A stretch of 64,000 nt of DNA from Mesorhabditis belari. Taxonomy: Eukaryota; Nematoda; Chromadorea; Rhabditida; Rhabditidae. The notes below the pieces were generated by a model, which made no database searches, was not told the DNA's origin, and saw nothing but the letters and a program-made list of their open reading frames with translations. The stretch spans positions 8,487,501-8,551,500 of the forward strand of contig CAUEEP010000743.1 in the NCBI GenBank assembly GCA_958450365.1, read 5' to 3'. Position numbers and translations under genes: made by a program. Positions 12,001 through 23,785 of the stretch are shown one piece after another; the first letter of the stretch is position 1, and each line of letters starts with the position of its first letter.

Positions 12001-14358
12001 AATCTCCGTGAAAAACTGAGCAAGATAGGCTAGGTCCCGCTTTGAAATCCCACCTTAAGTTGGCGACTTTCCCTAGTTATTACCAGCCTTTCAGTTACTA
12101 TTGTACTGAAAAATTTTGAATCAATGAACACAATGCTTCGGATTTGTTAAGATAAAATTTTTAAAGTAAATTCTAAATTTAGATGATCTCAAGCGAATGG
12201 TCGAAAGTATCAACTACACTAAAGACACATTTGGGATTGGCTCGTCGAATCACGATTCTCGTTGATATCATCAAGACACCATCACGAAATGGAGAGGTAA
12301 AGAAAAGAATAAAATTTAACAAAAAAACAGAAAAACGAATTTCAGGATGAATGTATGCGAGTTTGCGTTGCGGCTGCTTATCTGGCCGTTCCCACGAATA
12401 AACTCGATTGGGCACTTTTGGCTGTTCGTTCTATATTTATGGGCGATAAGTATTCGGTGTCGATCCGAGACACAATCAAACAGGTAAAGTTACAAAGAAA
12501 AAAGATTAAAGTCGAAGATTAAGGTGATTGATGAATATGAAGTGCCAATGGAAAGAGTTGGTCGGATTTTGATCTCGATTCCCGATGGTATCGAGTTTCC
12601 TTTGCAAGGCAAAGAAACTCAGCCACTACTACCCAAATTGATGCATCATTTGGCTGGTTTGTATTAAGAATTGAAGAAGTGAAAAAGAGTGGAGAAATCC
12701 TTTAGCCATCATTGAAGCATCACCAAGAATCGAGGCATTGCGATGCTCATTTTATGGAATGCTTTACTCATTCATCAGTCGACCACATCTCTTCCAAACA
12801 CTTCAAAAAATGACTGGTGAAAACTGTCAAAGCGCTGCTAAACTTGGAATTGTTTTTAGAAGAACCACTTTCATTAACACTTTCCGATCCTTTCCCTGTC
12901 CTTGCTGATATTGTGATTCGATTGAAGAAAGAAATGATCACAATAATGAGACAGGAAGAAGATTGCACAGATCAACTCACTGAGCAACAATGGCAAGTTG
13001 AAAATCTGGAGGTTTTAGCATCTCGAAATTTAAGGCAAGAATTGGAAACATTGGTTTCATTGTACAATCAACTGAGTGCTCGACTTGATGGAGCACCAAA
13101 TGGACAAATTGCCACCATTGATGGAGTTGTTCCCTCGGTGATGCAACTTGCACTCACTCTTGATAAAGTTTGACCTGTTTACCCAAAATGTAGCCAAAAT
13201 TCCCTAATTTATAGGATATGGGAATTCTCGGTGATCTGGCCGTCGAGTTGTCAAAAGCATTGAAAGATGGAGCATCAGTTGTACTTGATCCACAACATCC
13301 GAATTTCGATGGATCTTTTCTTCAAGCTACAGCTCTCAATCCCCAATTAGCTCTTCTGCTGGATGATATTCAAATTGCTTATGCAAAAGAGGCTATCGAA
13401 AAGGCGGTTAGTTTTGTTCACCTACCAATCAAATGTACAAGTTTTCATTGTTTTAAAAAACTTTACCATTTCAGGTACAAGAAAAGATGAGACAACATGA
13501 AGAAGCGAATGGGAGAAGACAAAAAGCACCATTGGGTGTGGATGCTCTACTCGCATCTGTCCTTGAAAGAAAACAAAGTGTTGATGGTAAACTATTCAGA
13601 TGAAAAACAAAGCAAAAACACAATCACTTTTAGCAGAGATTGGCGATCAAATAATGAATGGAATGAACAGTTCGGCTTCTCTTTATCCGGATCTTCTACA
13701 AGTTAGTAAAAAGTAAAAAGTAAAAGTAGAAGAAATGCTTTATAGGTTGCTCAACAAAAGCGAACACAAGACATGAAGCCACCAATAAAGAATCGTTTTG
13801 CCGAAGCGCTTGTCAATGCATATTTCGATGAGATTCTTTCACCAGTTTGTCGCAAAAATGAAAAATATTAAAACAACGAAAAAAACAGGTGCAAAATGAG
13901 AGTGGAAGTCTCGGTGGGCGGCCATTTTCCGGTCGACACCTTCCCCCACTCGCTTTTTGGGCATCAAATGCACCGCATGCAGCTCCTCTTGCCGATGTCG
14001 CCACTACACAACTCTCAACTCTTGCCTTCACACTCACCCCCGAGAGAATTTTCAGGTAAATAATCTCTTCAAAAATAAAGATAGAAAATATTAGACTGTC
14101 CGGAAAGTCGTTTTGTTCCTTTTCGTATTTCCCTTGAAAAATAACAGATATACACCAATTAACCTATAGTTTATATTTACGAAAAGGAACGAAAAGACTT
14201 TCTGAACAGCCTAATATTTCAGTGGAAACGGAATGGATATCCCGGTGGCTGGGGTAAGTTTTGATGCAGCTGGCCTTCCATTGGAGAATGAACGTTTTGA
14301 GAGAGATGTCCTTCTTCGTTACAACAAGCATTTTATTTCTCGCACGCCGTCTCTTTAG
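9040..14358 (+). CDS. BED zinc-finger protein with hAT-transposase-like C-terminal half
   Basis: The start ATG at 9040 follows an acceptor (atatttcag) at 8998, so the leader is spliced or trans-spliced. The N-terminal exons are acidic and Ser-rich. The exons at about 10333-10446 and 10499-10650 encode a BED finger: aromatic WKYF motif, a C-x4-C pair (CIVGDC), then H-x3-H (HLKKH). A Ser/Ala/Gly-rich and Gln-rich linker follows. From about 11390 on comes a long helical region whose start (ALMLSASHIESKIVN...) and end (a block ending PERIFS) resemble the hAT transposase catalytic and dimerisation regions. The stop is TAG at 14356-14358. There are many short introns and conserved splice phases with no internal stops, and no terminal inverted repeats flank it, so it looks like a host gene. 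Known ZBED-type proteins of this origin act as nuclear DNA-binding regulators. C. elegans bed-3 is a possible relative, but I cannot confirm that. Confidence 0.75.
11646..12073. mobile_element. 428-bp MITE with 108-bp terminal inverted repeats
   Basis: It sits in an intron of the BED/hAT gene. The left 108 bases (11646-11753) and the reverse complement of the right 108 bases (11966-12073) match with roughly ten differences. Both ends begin GGGAA and are flanked by TA, the target duplication typical of Tc1/mariner superfamily elements. It has no coding capacity. The centre holds a tRNA-like segment (separate entry). Confidence 0.9.
11806..11873 (+). other. tRNA-like segment inside the MITE
   Basis: A close match to an internal pol III A box (TGGGCGAGAGG, 11814-11824) is followed 30 bases later by a B box (GGGTTCGATCC, 11855-11865). 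A four-pair D-stem (GGGC/GCTC) can be drawn. The acceptor, anticodon and T stems do not pair properly, so this is a tRNA relic or tRNA-derived promoter and not a working tRNA gene. A related 3' half seems to occur at 23523-23560 (minus). Confidence 0.55.
14091..14214. mobile_element. 124-bp palindromic MITE
   Basis: It lies in the last intron of the BED/hAT gene. The ends form a 37-base inverted repeat (TTAGACTGTCC... against TTAGGCTGTTC...) with a few mismatches and a short AT-rich loop, flanked by symmetrical ATA/TAT. The same end motif (TTAGGCTGTCCAG) occurs alone near 2299. Confidence 0.8.
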
Positions 14359-15981
14359 ATTTATTTCCCATTTCTTAGATCTATCTCTTTGATCAATTGT
14401 TTATTCCTGCAAAAATCCTTATAGTGATACTTTTCAAAGTAAATTTTCAGAACTCAACCTTATTCGCAATTTTAAGCGAGATTTTCTTCATTTTCTTGAG
14501 TACAACCATTTTGAGGGGTTTCTCAACATTATTTTCTTTTTAATTTAGCATTTATGCTTATTCTTTTTGTTTGTATATAAAAGTTCTGATCTTTTCTCTC
14601 CTCTTTGTGCAACAAATGATCGATCAAATGTGCAATCATTATGCGTTTCTTTCTATTTTTTCGCTTTTTCTATATTTTTGTTGTTATTTTTATATTTTCT
14701 TTGATTCTTCATCCTTGCCACGCGAATTCCCAATTTTTTTTCTCATTAAAGATGAAAAAAAGAGAATAGTTCTTCGGGCCTTAGAATTGCTTTCAGTACC
14801 AAATTCCATTTTATTGGTTTTCTTTCTAAACTTGAAATTAAAAATTCTATGATAAACGAAAGTTTCTTTGCAACGTTTTCTTCGCACAAGTTTCTCAAGT
14901 TTAGAACTTTACTTTGCTAGATTTATTTTGAACTAAACACGGTTTTCGATTTACAGTTTTCCTTTTCAATGGCTGTCATGCTGATTTCCTCTTTTTCTCA
15001 TTGCTAGCTCTTATCTAGAACTCAACACCTGAAATTAACACAATTGAATGAAATAGCAACGTTTTCAGAAAATCTCCAAAAAAGTTGTTGATTTTTGGTG
15101 AAAAAGAAATAAACATTACGTATTTTTGTGCCTCGTATCCCCTTCCCTTTTCTCTCTCTCTATTTCTTCTTCTCTATTTTTTTTCTGACAACCCCTCCCT
15201 TCCCTCCTTTTCCTTCCGCCTTTTCCCTCTTCTTGATTTTTCTAAGCCTACATTATTTGCGTGCAAGTAATAAAGCTTTAATAGCAAATAAATTCATAAT
15301 ACATAAAAGCAAAAAAAAGCGCACTTCAAGCACAGATTCAAGAATGATAAAGTGAAATAGAGTGGCGGGGGAGTGTTGAATCTAGAAGGTAAAGAAAAGG
15401 GAAGGGAAAGATGGTGATGATGGGATGGATGTGGTGGATGGGATAGAAGGAGGATCGAGAAGAGCTTTCGGTGGCGGGGGAAGGGGTAGAGAATGGATGG
15501 ATGGATTGGTGGATGGGGACTCTCATCCGTGACGAGCTCTCCACCACTGCTCGACCGGACCCTTGGATGAAGAGAGGGGCACAGTCCCCTTCCCCTCCAC
15601 CCCATCTTCTTCCGTCCTTCCTTTCTTTCTTCTGGTGGACAAGCCAACCCGGGCTAATCTCTTGTCTCCTCCACATGCTCATCGGCTGCTTGTCGAGCGC
15701 GCGTCACCGTGGTCGTCGCGATCTCTCCGATTCTCCGCCACCTCTGCCCTCAAGGTTTTTCCGCTTCAGTCATTCTTCTTTTCATTCATTCTGATCTCCT
15801 TTTATATTTTGATACATTTACTTCCAATCAGTTTTAAGTTTCTAGTAATCTCACTGATTACCGCAAAATATCTTCACTTACTAGAGCCGGATTATCGTCG
15901 AGCTTCTAACAATAATCAGTCTTGTAAAACGTTCTGTTTTTTCGGTTCTGGTCCACAGCTCATGTTACAGTGACTACTGTC
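14359..15981. other. Intergenic: 3' region of the BED/hAT gene and 5' region of the AIP3-domain gene
   Basis: AT-rich 3' untranslated and intergenic DNA to about 15.1 kb, then strongly pyrimidine- or purine-biased tracts (15.13-15.8 kb). Open frames here are low-complexity on both strands and are rejected as genes. Acceptor-like sites just before 15970 precede the first exon of the next gene. Confidence 0.5.
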
Positions 15982-18900
15982 ATGCTTCCTAAACTTTCTT
16001 ATTATAAACTCGATTCTAGAAGACAAGTATTGCCATTTCTCGCCGAGCTGGGGAATCGTCATTCATCATCGAATGTTGTTGGAGGGGGACGGGGTGCTCA
16101 TTCACCTCCACCTCCACCTCCTTTACATAAGCGACCCTCTTCAGCACTCAGGTAAAGAAAAAGCAGTCGCACATTGTGCTGATGTATTTTTTGAACTTTT
16201 TTAGAAGTCCGAGACACAGCACCGTTCCCGATATTGTGATTACAAGGCGTCGGAACTCGGCCTATGGTATATTTTCTAAAATCTGTGCTTTTCGTAAGGG
16301 AAAAGAAAAATTTCTCTTTTAAAAACTGTCTAACACTGATAGAAGAGTAATTCAAAGGGTGAGTCAGCCAGATGGGAAAAGGGGTGAATGAGCGTAGGAA
16401 TAAAGAAGAGTGGAAAGGGGATGAGAGGGGAGGGAGGGGATGGGTGGGGACACTGTCTCACTCTGTTTGCACGTGGTTGCCTTGAATTCGAAGCTGCTGC
16501 AGAAGGCAAATCCCTTCCAAAAGACTTTTTTCCTTTCCACCCTTTTCTTCTTCCTCAGCTTCTGGGGATAGTTTTGATAAAAACATGGACTCTCGGGCGT
16601 ATGCTTCGTTTCGACTTACACGACGAGAAAGAAATGAATATTTTTCGAAAAACGGTCAGTGCTTTATTTTTTTGTTGCACTCTGTAATTTGTATTGATGA
16701 ACATGTCTATCTGTGCGCATTTTTGTGCGGGATTTGAAAGAAAACGGAAGCTTTTTAAAGGGATGGCGGGAATGGGAAGGAAAGGGGTGATACATGCAAA
16801 GAATAACTCTCCATTTCTCTCATTTCACAAATTGATACCGAAATAGAGAGAAATTGCCACTCAAAACTCAAAATTATTTGGCACCGCCGCCAATTTCGAT
16901 TATTATACTACTCACTATTTAATCTCCTCTTAATCTCTATCAATAAATGGCTATTGATTGTTGATCGAAAACTTTCCTACTAATTAGATTGAATTCTATT
17001 GAAAGATTAAGATGGCACCGGGTGGATTAAGAAGAGTTTCTTGGCATGGTAAAATTTTATTGAAGTTTTTTTAAAAACACTTATCTTTATTTTTTGGGAT
17101 ATCTAATCCCTAACCATTCAAATGGACAAAGGATAGAGTAATTCTTTGGCTAGAAAAACTTATCAAGATAATTTATATTATGTATAAGTGTTATACCTAT
17201 ATTGTACAAAACACATCATTTTTAATTCTTTAGAAACTGTTGAACGCGATAATGGACCGCCAAATGGAAGGGATGTTTGTGAGAGACGAAATAGCGGAGG
17301 CGGATTACGAAGACTTGACAATTGGATACAACATCTTATGCATGAAGGTAAAAGAAATGAATATCAGCATAGAGAGATTCTATCTTGTTTGACCCTAATA
17401 TGTACAGGGTAATCCGAAAGTTCCCGTACAACTTTTTACTAAAACTTTGATTTTGCCTGAGGAAAGTCGACCACTTGTGCGCCGCTCAAAGGGACAACCA
17501 TATCAAAAGCTATGATGAGCTTTGGGCTCCTTATTAGTGGTTTTAAGTATAATTTTATTAAGGTTTTCATTTTAAAAAGTGCAGCTGAGTAACTTTCCTC
17601 AGTCATTTTAAAATCAAGTTTTAATAAAAAGTTGTACGGGAACTTTTGGATCACCCTGTAGTATGGTGTTATTGGGGTTAGTCTTGCTTGTTCCTGTTCT
17701 CTTGTAGCTTGTTCTCTCATTGAAATGGTTGCCTATAATCGAGCATATCTATCTTCTCGTTGTTCCTTAAACTAGAGAGCCCAAAAATATCTCAAGATCG
17801 ACACTAATCGAGGGGAGAACATAGCAGTGCAATCGGGTGTGTGAGTACGTACAAGAATTGTCTTTTGGACTCCGCCCAACTCCCCTTTTCTCTTTCCTTT
17901 CCTTTTTCTTCTCAACAGCTTTTCGTGCTTTCTTTTTCTTCTTTACCGTGAGCCGTAGTAATGTGCCTATTGAAGTTGCGGGCTGACCTGAGAGTGAGAG
18001 GGATCTTGTCGGGTCTGAACGAATCTCCTTCTTTCCTCTTTCTTTCTTCCAATTCTCCGATCTCTCACACTCGATCTCGTGCTCACACTGATCTCCTCTT
18101 TCTACCTCACCAATCACTCCCATATATTAGCTAATTCACTAGCTAGTGCTTGTCTTTTTTTAATTTTTCAAAATGTCACGCTTATTCAACTGGAAACTCC
18201 GTCTGGGTCTTGGCCGAAAAACGCCAGAGCCAAAAGAATCGATGGCGGTGACGATTCAGGAGAACTCAATTCCACCAACGATACAAAATCAGCCAAATGA
18301 TCAGAAAAGTCCACGAGTTCGTTTTGACGAAAAAGCTTCTGTGCAAGAAGTTTGGACAAATGGTCCTCCCGTCGATTATCAGAGAAGTCCAATCCAAAGT
18401 GTGAATGGACCTCCTGTTATTGGTTCTCCACTTCATGGATCAAGTCCCCCAAAACCTTATCCAGGCTATTCACCACCCACTGGATATCCCATCAATTCTG
18501 TGCACCAACTAGGCACCATTCAAGAGTTCGAATTTGATCGAGGTGCTTTAAAGCAAGCTTTCTTTTATCCTGTGCTTATCATTTGATTGACATTAACAAG
18601 TCAATTTAGGTGTTTCCAAAAAAGATCAAAGGGCAAATGAATGGAAGTATGCGGATGATGTGAAGTGAGTTGTCGCTGTTGGTAAAAATAAGAAAATTCA
18701 GAGTGACAATAGCTCCGATTGCACACGCTGAAGTTGATGAACAACCACGGTATTCTCGCGATACAACCAGGTTTTTATACAAAAAAAAATTACAAAGAAC
18801 AAGAGATTCAAGAAATTCTTAATTCTTAATTCTCACCCGTTTCTCATAGAAATGAAAAAAAGTGTAAAATATTTGTGGACAATAGACTTCTTTGAAGTTA

Positions 18901-21900
18901 AGACACAAACACAAAATGATTCACACCTGTACAACTTGAGACATTTTCGACTTCATTCTTCATTCGGAAAGCAAACTTTATAGAAAACTAAATCGATTGC
19001 GTAAATTCCAAAGTCCTAACAAACTCTGAAGAATTAGTTCTTTAAGGGCATCAATCAAATAACCAAAAAAAAGTTTGACGGAAACTTTCAGAGCCTCAAC
19101 GGTCCTCCAAAATCTTCGCGAACAAGCAGATCATATTGAATTGAATGAAAAAAGAAGACAGCAAATCAACAATCATAATCAAGTCTTTGAAAATATTTCT
19201 TTAACTTGAAAACATTTTATTTTTTTAGCCTATCGGTTTAATTCAATCTCAGCCGAGTCCTTTACCCGAACATCCAGATATGAATCGAAGTCTACAAATT
19301 CCCAGGTGTGCGCACGAATGCTTTTTTAAGCTTTGTTCTTTAAGCATGAAATGGGCAATGTTGCTATGATAATAGCAAGTATACCACTAAATATTAAAGG
19401 AAACTCGATTCAGAGCCACTCCAACTCCCCAATCTGGCCGTCTCTCTGCTGAACCACAATCTTCAAAGCGTGATTGGGAACATGATATGAATGTCATTTT
19501 TCTTCAGGCAAACGATGAGGTAAGGAAAATGTGTCTTTTCTAGAATTTCTAAAGGAAATCCTAGAAAATGAACAATTGTTTGAAGAACAGCCTAAAAAAA
19601 TTATTGCTTGTTTCAGGTGAAAAGAGTTGTTTTGCCACCAAGAATCGATGCGATGGAACAAATTAAAATGGCTTTTGTTCGAGTGTTTCCACATATCACG
19701 AGGTTTTTGGTTCAAATTGCTCGGGGAAAGTCTACTATTTCAGGGGTTATATTGAGCAACCATTCGTGAAGATCTATATTCAAGATCCAGTGAAGGGCTT
19801 ATTCTATGAATTGGATGATTTGAGGTGAGTTGAGCGAAAAATCAGAAAAGAAATGGGCGAAATGGGCGATCAGCTGTGCAATGTTCTTTGTACCGAAAGC
19901 CAATGAAATGGTCTCTTTCAATAGGGAATTCAAATTTGTTTACACTCTTTCCGTCAAAACATTTCTAAAGCTGTAAGAAAAAAAATTAGCTTATTTTTGA
20001 AAATCACAAAAAGTACTTAAAGAGACGATTGAAAGAAAGCTATTACAGGAAATATTATGGATCGTTCATTATTGCTTTCAGGGAAGTCCGTCACAAGACT
20101 GTATTGCGATTGAGAGAACAGCGCGCAAATGGGGTCGCATCTCCTGTACGCCATCTTGATCATCCTGATTATCATTCAGAAGCCGAAGTTGATGATGCTA
20201 ATCGGTGAGTGCAAACATTTCCTCCAATCAATTCATTTATCTGCAGTCATCGTTTTGTCTCTCTTGCCCGCCCAGCTTCAGCAATGGCTCGTGCAAGGGA
20301 TCCATACTATGATTCCTATTCATCGGATGCTTCTGATAGTCGGGCAAATAGTGTCACTCGAAGCGGTTCAGCCACGCCAATCATTGACAAAGAAGCACGG
20401 TTGTGTATTAACGTTTCTTGACCACTTATGAATAATTATTTCAGTGATCGAATGGAAACAATGGAAAGGCAATTAGCTGGTCTTTCTTCACTCGTTCATA
20501 CGGCCCTTGTTAGCAAGTATTTATTGATGCAAATTATTTTATACTATTTCATTTAAGAGGGATGCCAGAATCGGCCCAAAGGGATATGGCCGACTTGAGG
20601 AGACAAATCCTTGCCTTGCATCCCGATCCTGACAGACTTCCAAATGAAGTAAAACAAAATTAATTATTCAAACAGATCAAATTATGGTAACCAGCGGTTT
20701 TGTATCAATCCTGTCTACCAGTCTCGAATCTCTTAACCATAAAACAAAGCCAACATAGGGCACGCCTGCTTCGTATCAATCCGAACCTGGACTCGGATTG
20801 GTATTTGTTTTTGAAATTCAAAAACTTATATTATATTTTTAATCTCGAGACTCTGTGCTTTTTAATCTTTTGAGCCAAAAAGTTACCCTTTATCTCACCT
20901 CTGGACTGAAATACAGGGTCTTAAAGAAAAAGTACCCCAAAAAAGTCACAATTTGCATTTTTAAGAAAAATAGCTGAAGAGATCAAAAATACAAATGGGC
21001 TATCTTAAAGATAATAAAAAGTTTGACTGTTTGATGTCAAACTTCGAACCCGATCCGAACTACCGTTGGCGAGAAACGGCTCGGACAGGAACGGCTCGGA
21101 CACACAAACAGAGTCGCACTGTTTGCCTCTTACAAAGAGGAGTGATTAACAAAAAAAGCGGGCTTCAGAGTCCCGCTCCGGCATCCGAGCTTTCAACGAG
21201 TCCTTCAAATCGACGAGATCTTGTCACTCTTCGAGAACGGATACACGCAACTGGCACTGATTGTCGCCAACTTCGTTCTACAGCACAAGTATTCATTTTT
21301 GCTTTCGGTCCAAAGTTAACCGGAAATTTGAGGCGAACGCACAAGAAGCACAAAATATGTTACAAGAGGCGAGTCTAGAAATCACCCGAATGATCTCCCA
21401 ACAAATTGCTGGCTCAACTCATCCAGTAATACGTCGATCACAAACACCCCAAATTCAGGCCAAGGTTTACATAGTTAAAGAATATTTTCATTTTAATGAT
21501 TTTAGGATGATTTTGAAGAAGGTCGAATGAGAGATGAACATGAAACAAGGACAAGAGCTTTGATTGATACTTTGGCGTTTGTTGCAAAGAAAATTTTTTG
21601 GAATTATTGCAATTTAGGACCTTTGAAAAAAACGTGGAATCATTGAGAACCTCGGTGTTGAGTGCAAATCGAAAATTGAAGATGAGTGAAGTGGAACAAT
21701 TAACAGAACAACTCACACAAATTGGAAGAACGGCTGCATCAATTAAAAGTGAGGATTAGTTTTCGATAGCATTTGATTGATTCATCGATTTCAGCGGATT
21801 TCCCGTCTTTGCAATCGAAAATTGAGACCCGAATAAAACAAGATATGGAAAGAGTTGTAAGAGATGAAAAATATATTCGAGAAGAGACACAAGCCGTTGA

Positions 21901-22855
21901 TCAAAGTCTTCGAAGGTTTGCTATAAGTCCTGATTTTCAACACTTTACTTCTATTATCGTAAGATAAAGAAAGCAAAAAAAATTGACAAGCCTGTCTTAG
22001 ATGCAAAGCTCTCGCAAATATCATGGTGACAATGAAAAAATTGGCCATGGTACAAGATCCATCACTTGGCCGAGGACATCATGCACAAAGAAACTCAAAA
22101 GTTTATCCATCATTAATTCCAAAAAATGAGCTCACTTTTCAGAACACGAATGTCTCGTTAACATTGCCTCCACCAATTCCTCTGTCATCTCATCTACCAC
22201 CTCCTCCACCTCCTCCATCAACCGAACAAATTCCCCCACCACCTGTTCGTTTCTCATTTTATCCCTATCCACAAGTGACTTTCTCAGGTTCCCCCATCAC
22301 CGAACAACTATTCGCGACAAGAGACACCGCAAACAAGCACTTTAGATTCGGTTCTCGATGAAGTGCAGAGGTTCATTTTCTTTTTATTCTTCTTATTTTC
22401 TTTTCAGTATTCCGTCTGTTCCTCATCCGCCAGCTGTTTCTTCTTTGATGCATCCTTCCATCCAAGTATGTTCTGTATAAGAACGGGTGAAAAGAGTTCA
22501 TTCCAGGCTGTGCCAACCGGTCAACCCCCTCGCCCTCCATCACGTACCTCAGTGAGCGATGTGCGCTCGAAATTCAAGCAACCACCCGAGTTACCTGAGC
22601 AAATTCGAAGTCTAATCGAAGATGCGAAACGATCTTCACCTTCTCTTGATTGTAAGCAATCTGAATTCATTCTGAAAAATAACAAAAAAGCTTCTTCAAT
22701 AAGTCGAAATCAGACGCAAAATAATTTCAGCCCAAGCGAATGAGAGAACACCAAAAACATTGGATGAACGTCAACGTGAACTCGCCGAGAAACAGCGTCA
22801 ACTCACCTCACAATTTCATCAGATGCAATCCCTTCCACAGTCACAATCCTCATGA
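15982..22855 (+). CDS. SRCIN1/KIAA1217-type protein with AIP3 domain and coiled coils
   Basis: Most exons assemble into one frame ending at TGA 22853-22855. The core (about 19617-20660) reads as an AIP3/Bud6-like region: a VLPPRI...M..IKMAFVRVFPHIT block, then a YIEQPFVKIYIQD segment and a Phe-Tyr-Glu-Leu-Asp-Asp-Leu motif, as in p140Cap (SRCIN1) and sickle tail (KIAA1217). Downstream exons are Glu/Gln/Arg-rich coiled coil, then poly-Pro stretches (near 22190-22215) and a basic, Gln-rich tail. In vertebrates this family are cytoskeletal and Src-signalling adaptors; the role here is inferred. There are at least three candidate 5' ends: ATG 15982 (exons 15982-16151, 16205-16266), ATG 17012 (to 17048), both joining an exon at 17234-17347, and ATG 18173 (to 18542). 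The last two blocks all end in phase 1, matching the exon that starts at 18610. The exact start is therefore uncertain. Confidence 0.75.
16417..16450 (+). other. G-quadruplex-type G-run cluster
   Basis: Six G runs (4,4,3,4,3,4) within 34 bases between alternative first exons of the AIP3-domain gene. The match is to the motif only. Confidence 0.5.
17405..17658. mobile_element. 254-bp mariner-like MITE
   Basis: The ends CAGGGTAATCC and GGATCACCCTG form inverted repeats extending about 60 bases with few mismatches, and TA flanks both sides. It lies in the intron between the upstream first exons and the 18173 first exon of the AIP3-domain gene. There is no transposase. Confidence 0.9.
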
Positions 22856-23785
22856 AAATTCTTATTTTTAGCCTTTTCTTCAGAATTTTTCTAAACCTTT
22901 TCTAATAAAATTTAGCATTGTTGAATTCTTTTTTGAATTGTGTGATCGACTTCTGATGAGTTCTTCTTCTGTCACCTCTTTTCCCCTCTCAAACAATTCC
23001 AATACCCAATGACTATCACCTAGTCAATTGTTTTGAGTCGTTTTTAAATCGTTCAGAATTCTAGTTTTCTTTTTGTTTATAAGTTTCTAATAAAACTTTT
23101 GATTTAATTGATCTACAAAAGGTATGAGATTATGGAATGAGAAAAAGAGTCAGAAAACTAACCATGAGAGTAAACCGATTCATCAAGATCTCATTAGTAG
23201 TTTATTGGGTTGGTGGAAAAGTCCTTTCGGATTTTTTGGGAGAGTACCTTAAATTTGTCGAATTTTGACGTTTTATAGCTGATCCTAAAGCTGAATTCAA
23301 GACGGATCGATTGGTAAAAACCGTTTTGAGATATCTCTTTTCTAAAAGTTTTTACAGCTATTTTAGTAAAGGGCGGCAGAGCCAAAAAATGGCTGTTTTC
23401 ACGTTTCGTTAGTTTTCCGTGCAGAAACCTAGGCTAAAAACATGTGTTTCGTGATCAGCGTCAAAAATAACCCCTAGACACGCATTTTCAGAATCTTAGC
23501 AAAAAATTTTTGAAAAATATTGTCACCGGTGGAAGTCGAACCAAATCGAATGCTTTGCATTCCCTGCCTCTCCTTCCCTTCTCTTTCCCTTTTACGCTTC
23601 CTTTTCCCTTTCCCTCATCTTCTTTTCCCAATTCCCGTCCTTCTTTTTCTCTCCTTTTCCCTTTCCCGCTTCCCATTCCCCTAATCGATTTTTCCTCAGC
23701 GTTCTTTTTATTTCTTCCATTACTTTTGCTTTTTGCACATTATTCCTCATCATTCTTCAATTTTCAGAAGCAAAATTTTTCAAAT
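22856..23785. other. Intergenic between the AIP3-domain gene and the CxxC gene
   Basis: Contains an AATAAAA poly(A)-type signal near 22903. A lone sequence near 23208-23240 resembles a mariner inverted-repeat end (gggttggtggaaaagtcc) without a visible partner. A minus-strand tRNA-like B box lies at 23531-23542. A pyrimidine-rich tract (23560-23700) precedes the acceptor (ttttcag) at 23767, before the next start codon. No gene was recognised. Confidence 0.5.
23523..23560 (-). other. tRNA-like 3' half (B box)
   Basis: On the minus strand GGTTCGACTTCC matches the tRNA T-loop/B box. It is followed by ...CCGGTGACAA and A/T-rich sequence, a layout shared with the segment at 11851-11890. A full cloverleaf cannot be drawn, so this is a relic or the head of a short interspersed element. 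Confidence 0.35.

Noticed and set aside
15294..15682. Overlapping minus-strand frames of 114-117 codons near 15.3-15.7 kb
   Set aside because: Two overlapping frames of His/Pro/Ser-rich sequence on a purine-rich stretch, with no start context or domain.
20700..20830. Repeated 'cgtatcaatcc' phrases in an intron of the AIP3-domain gene, with a tRNA-like look
   Set aside because: No A/B box pair in the right spacing and no stem pairing on either strand.
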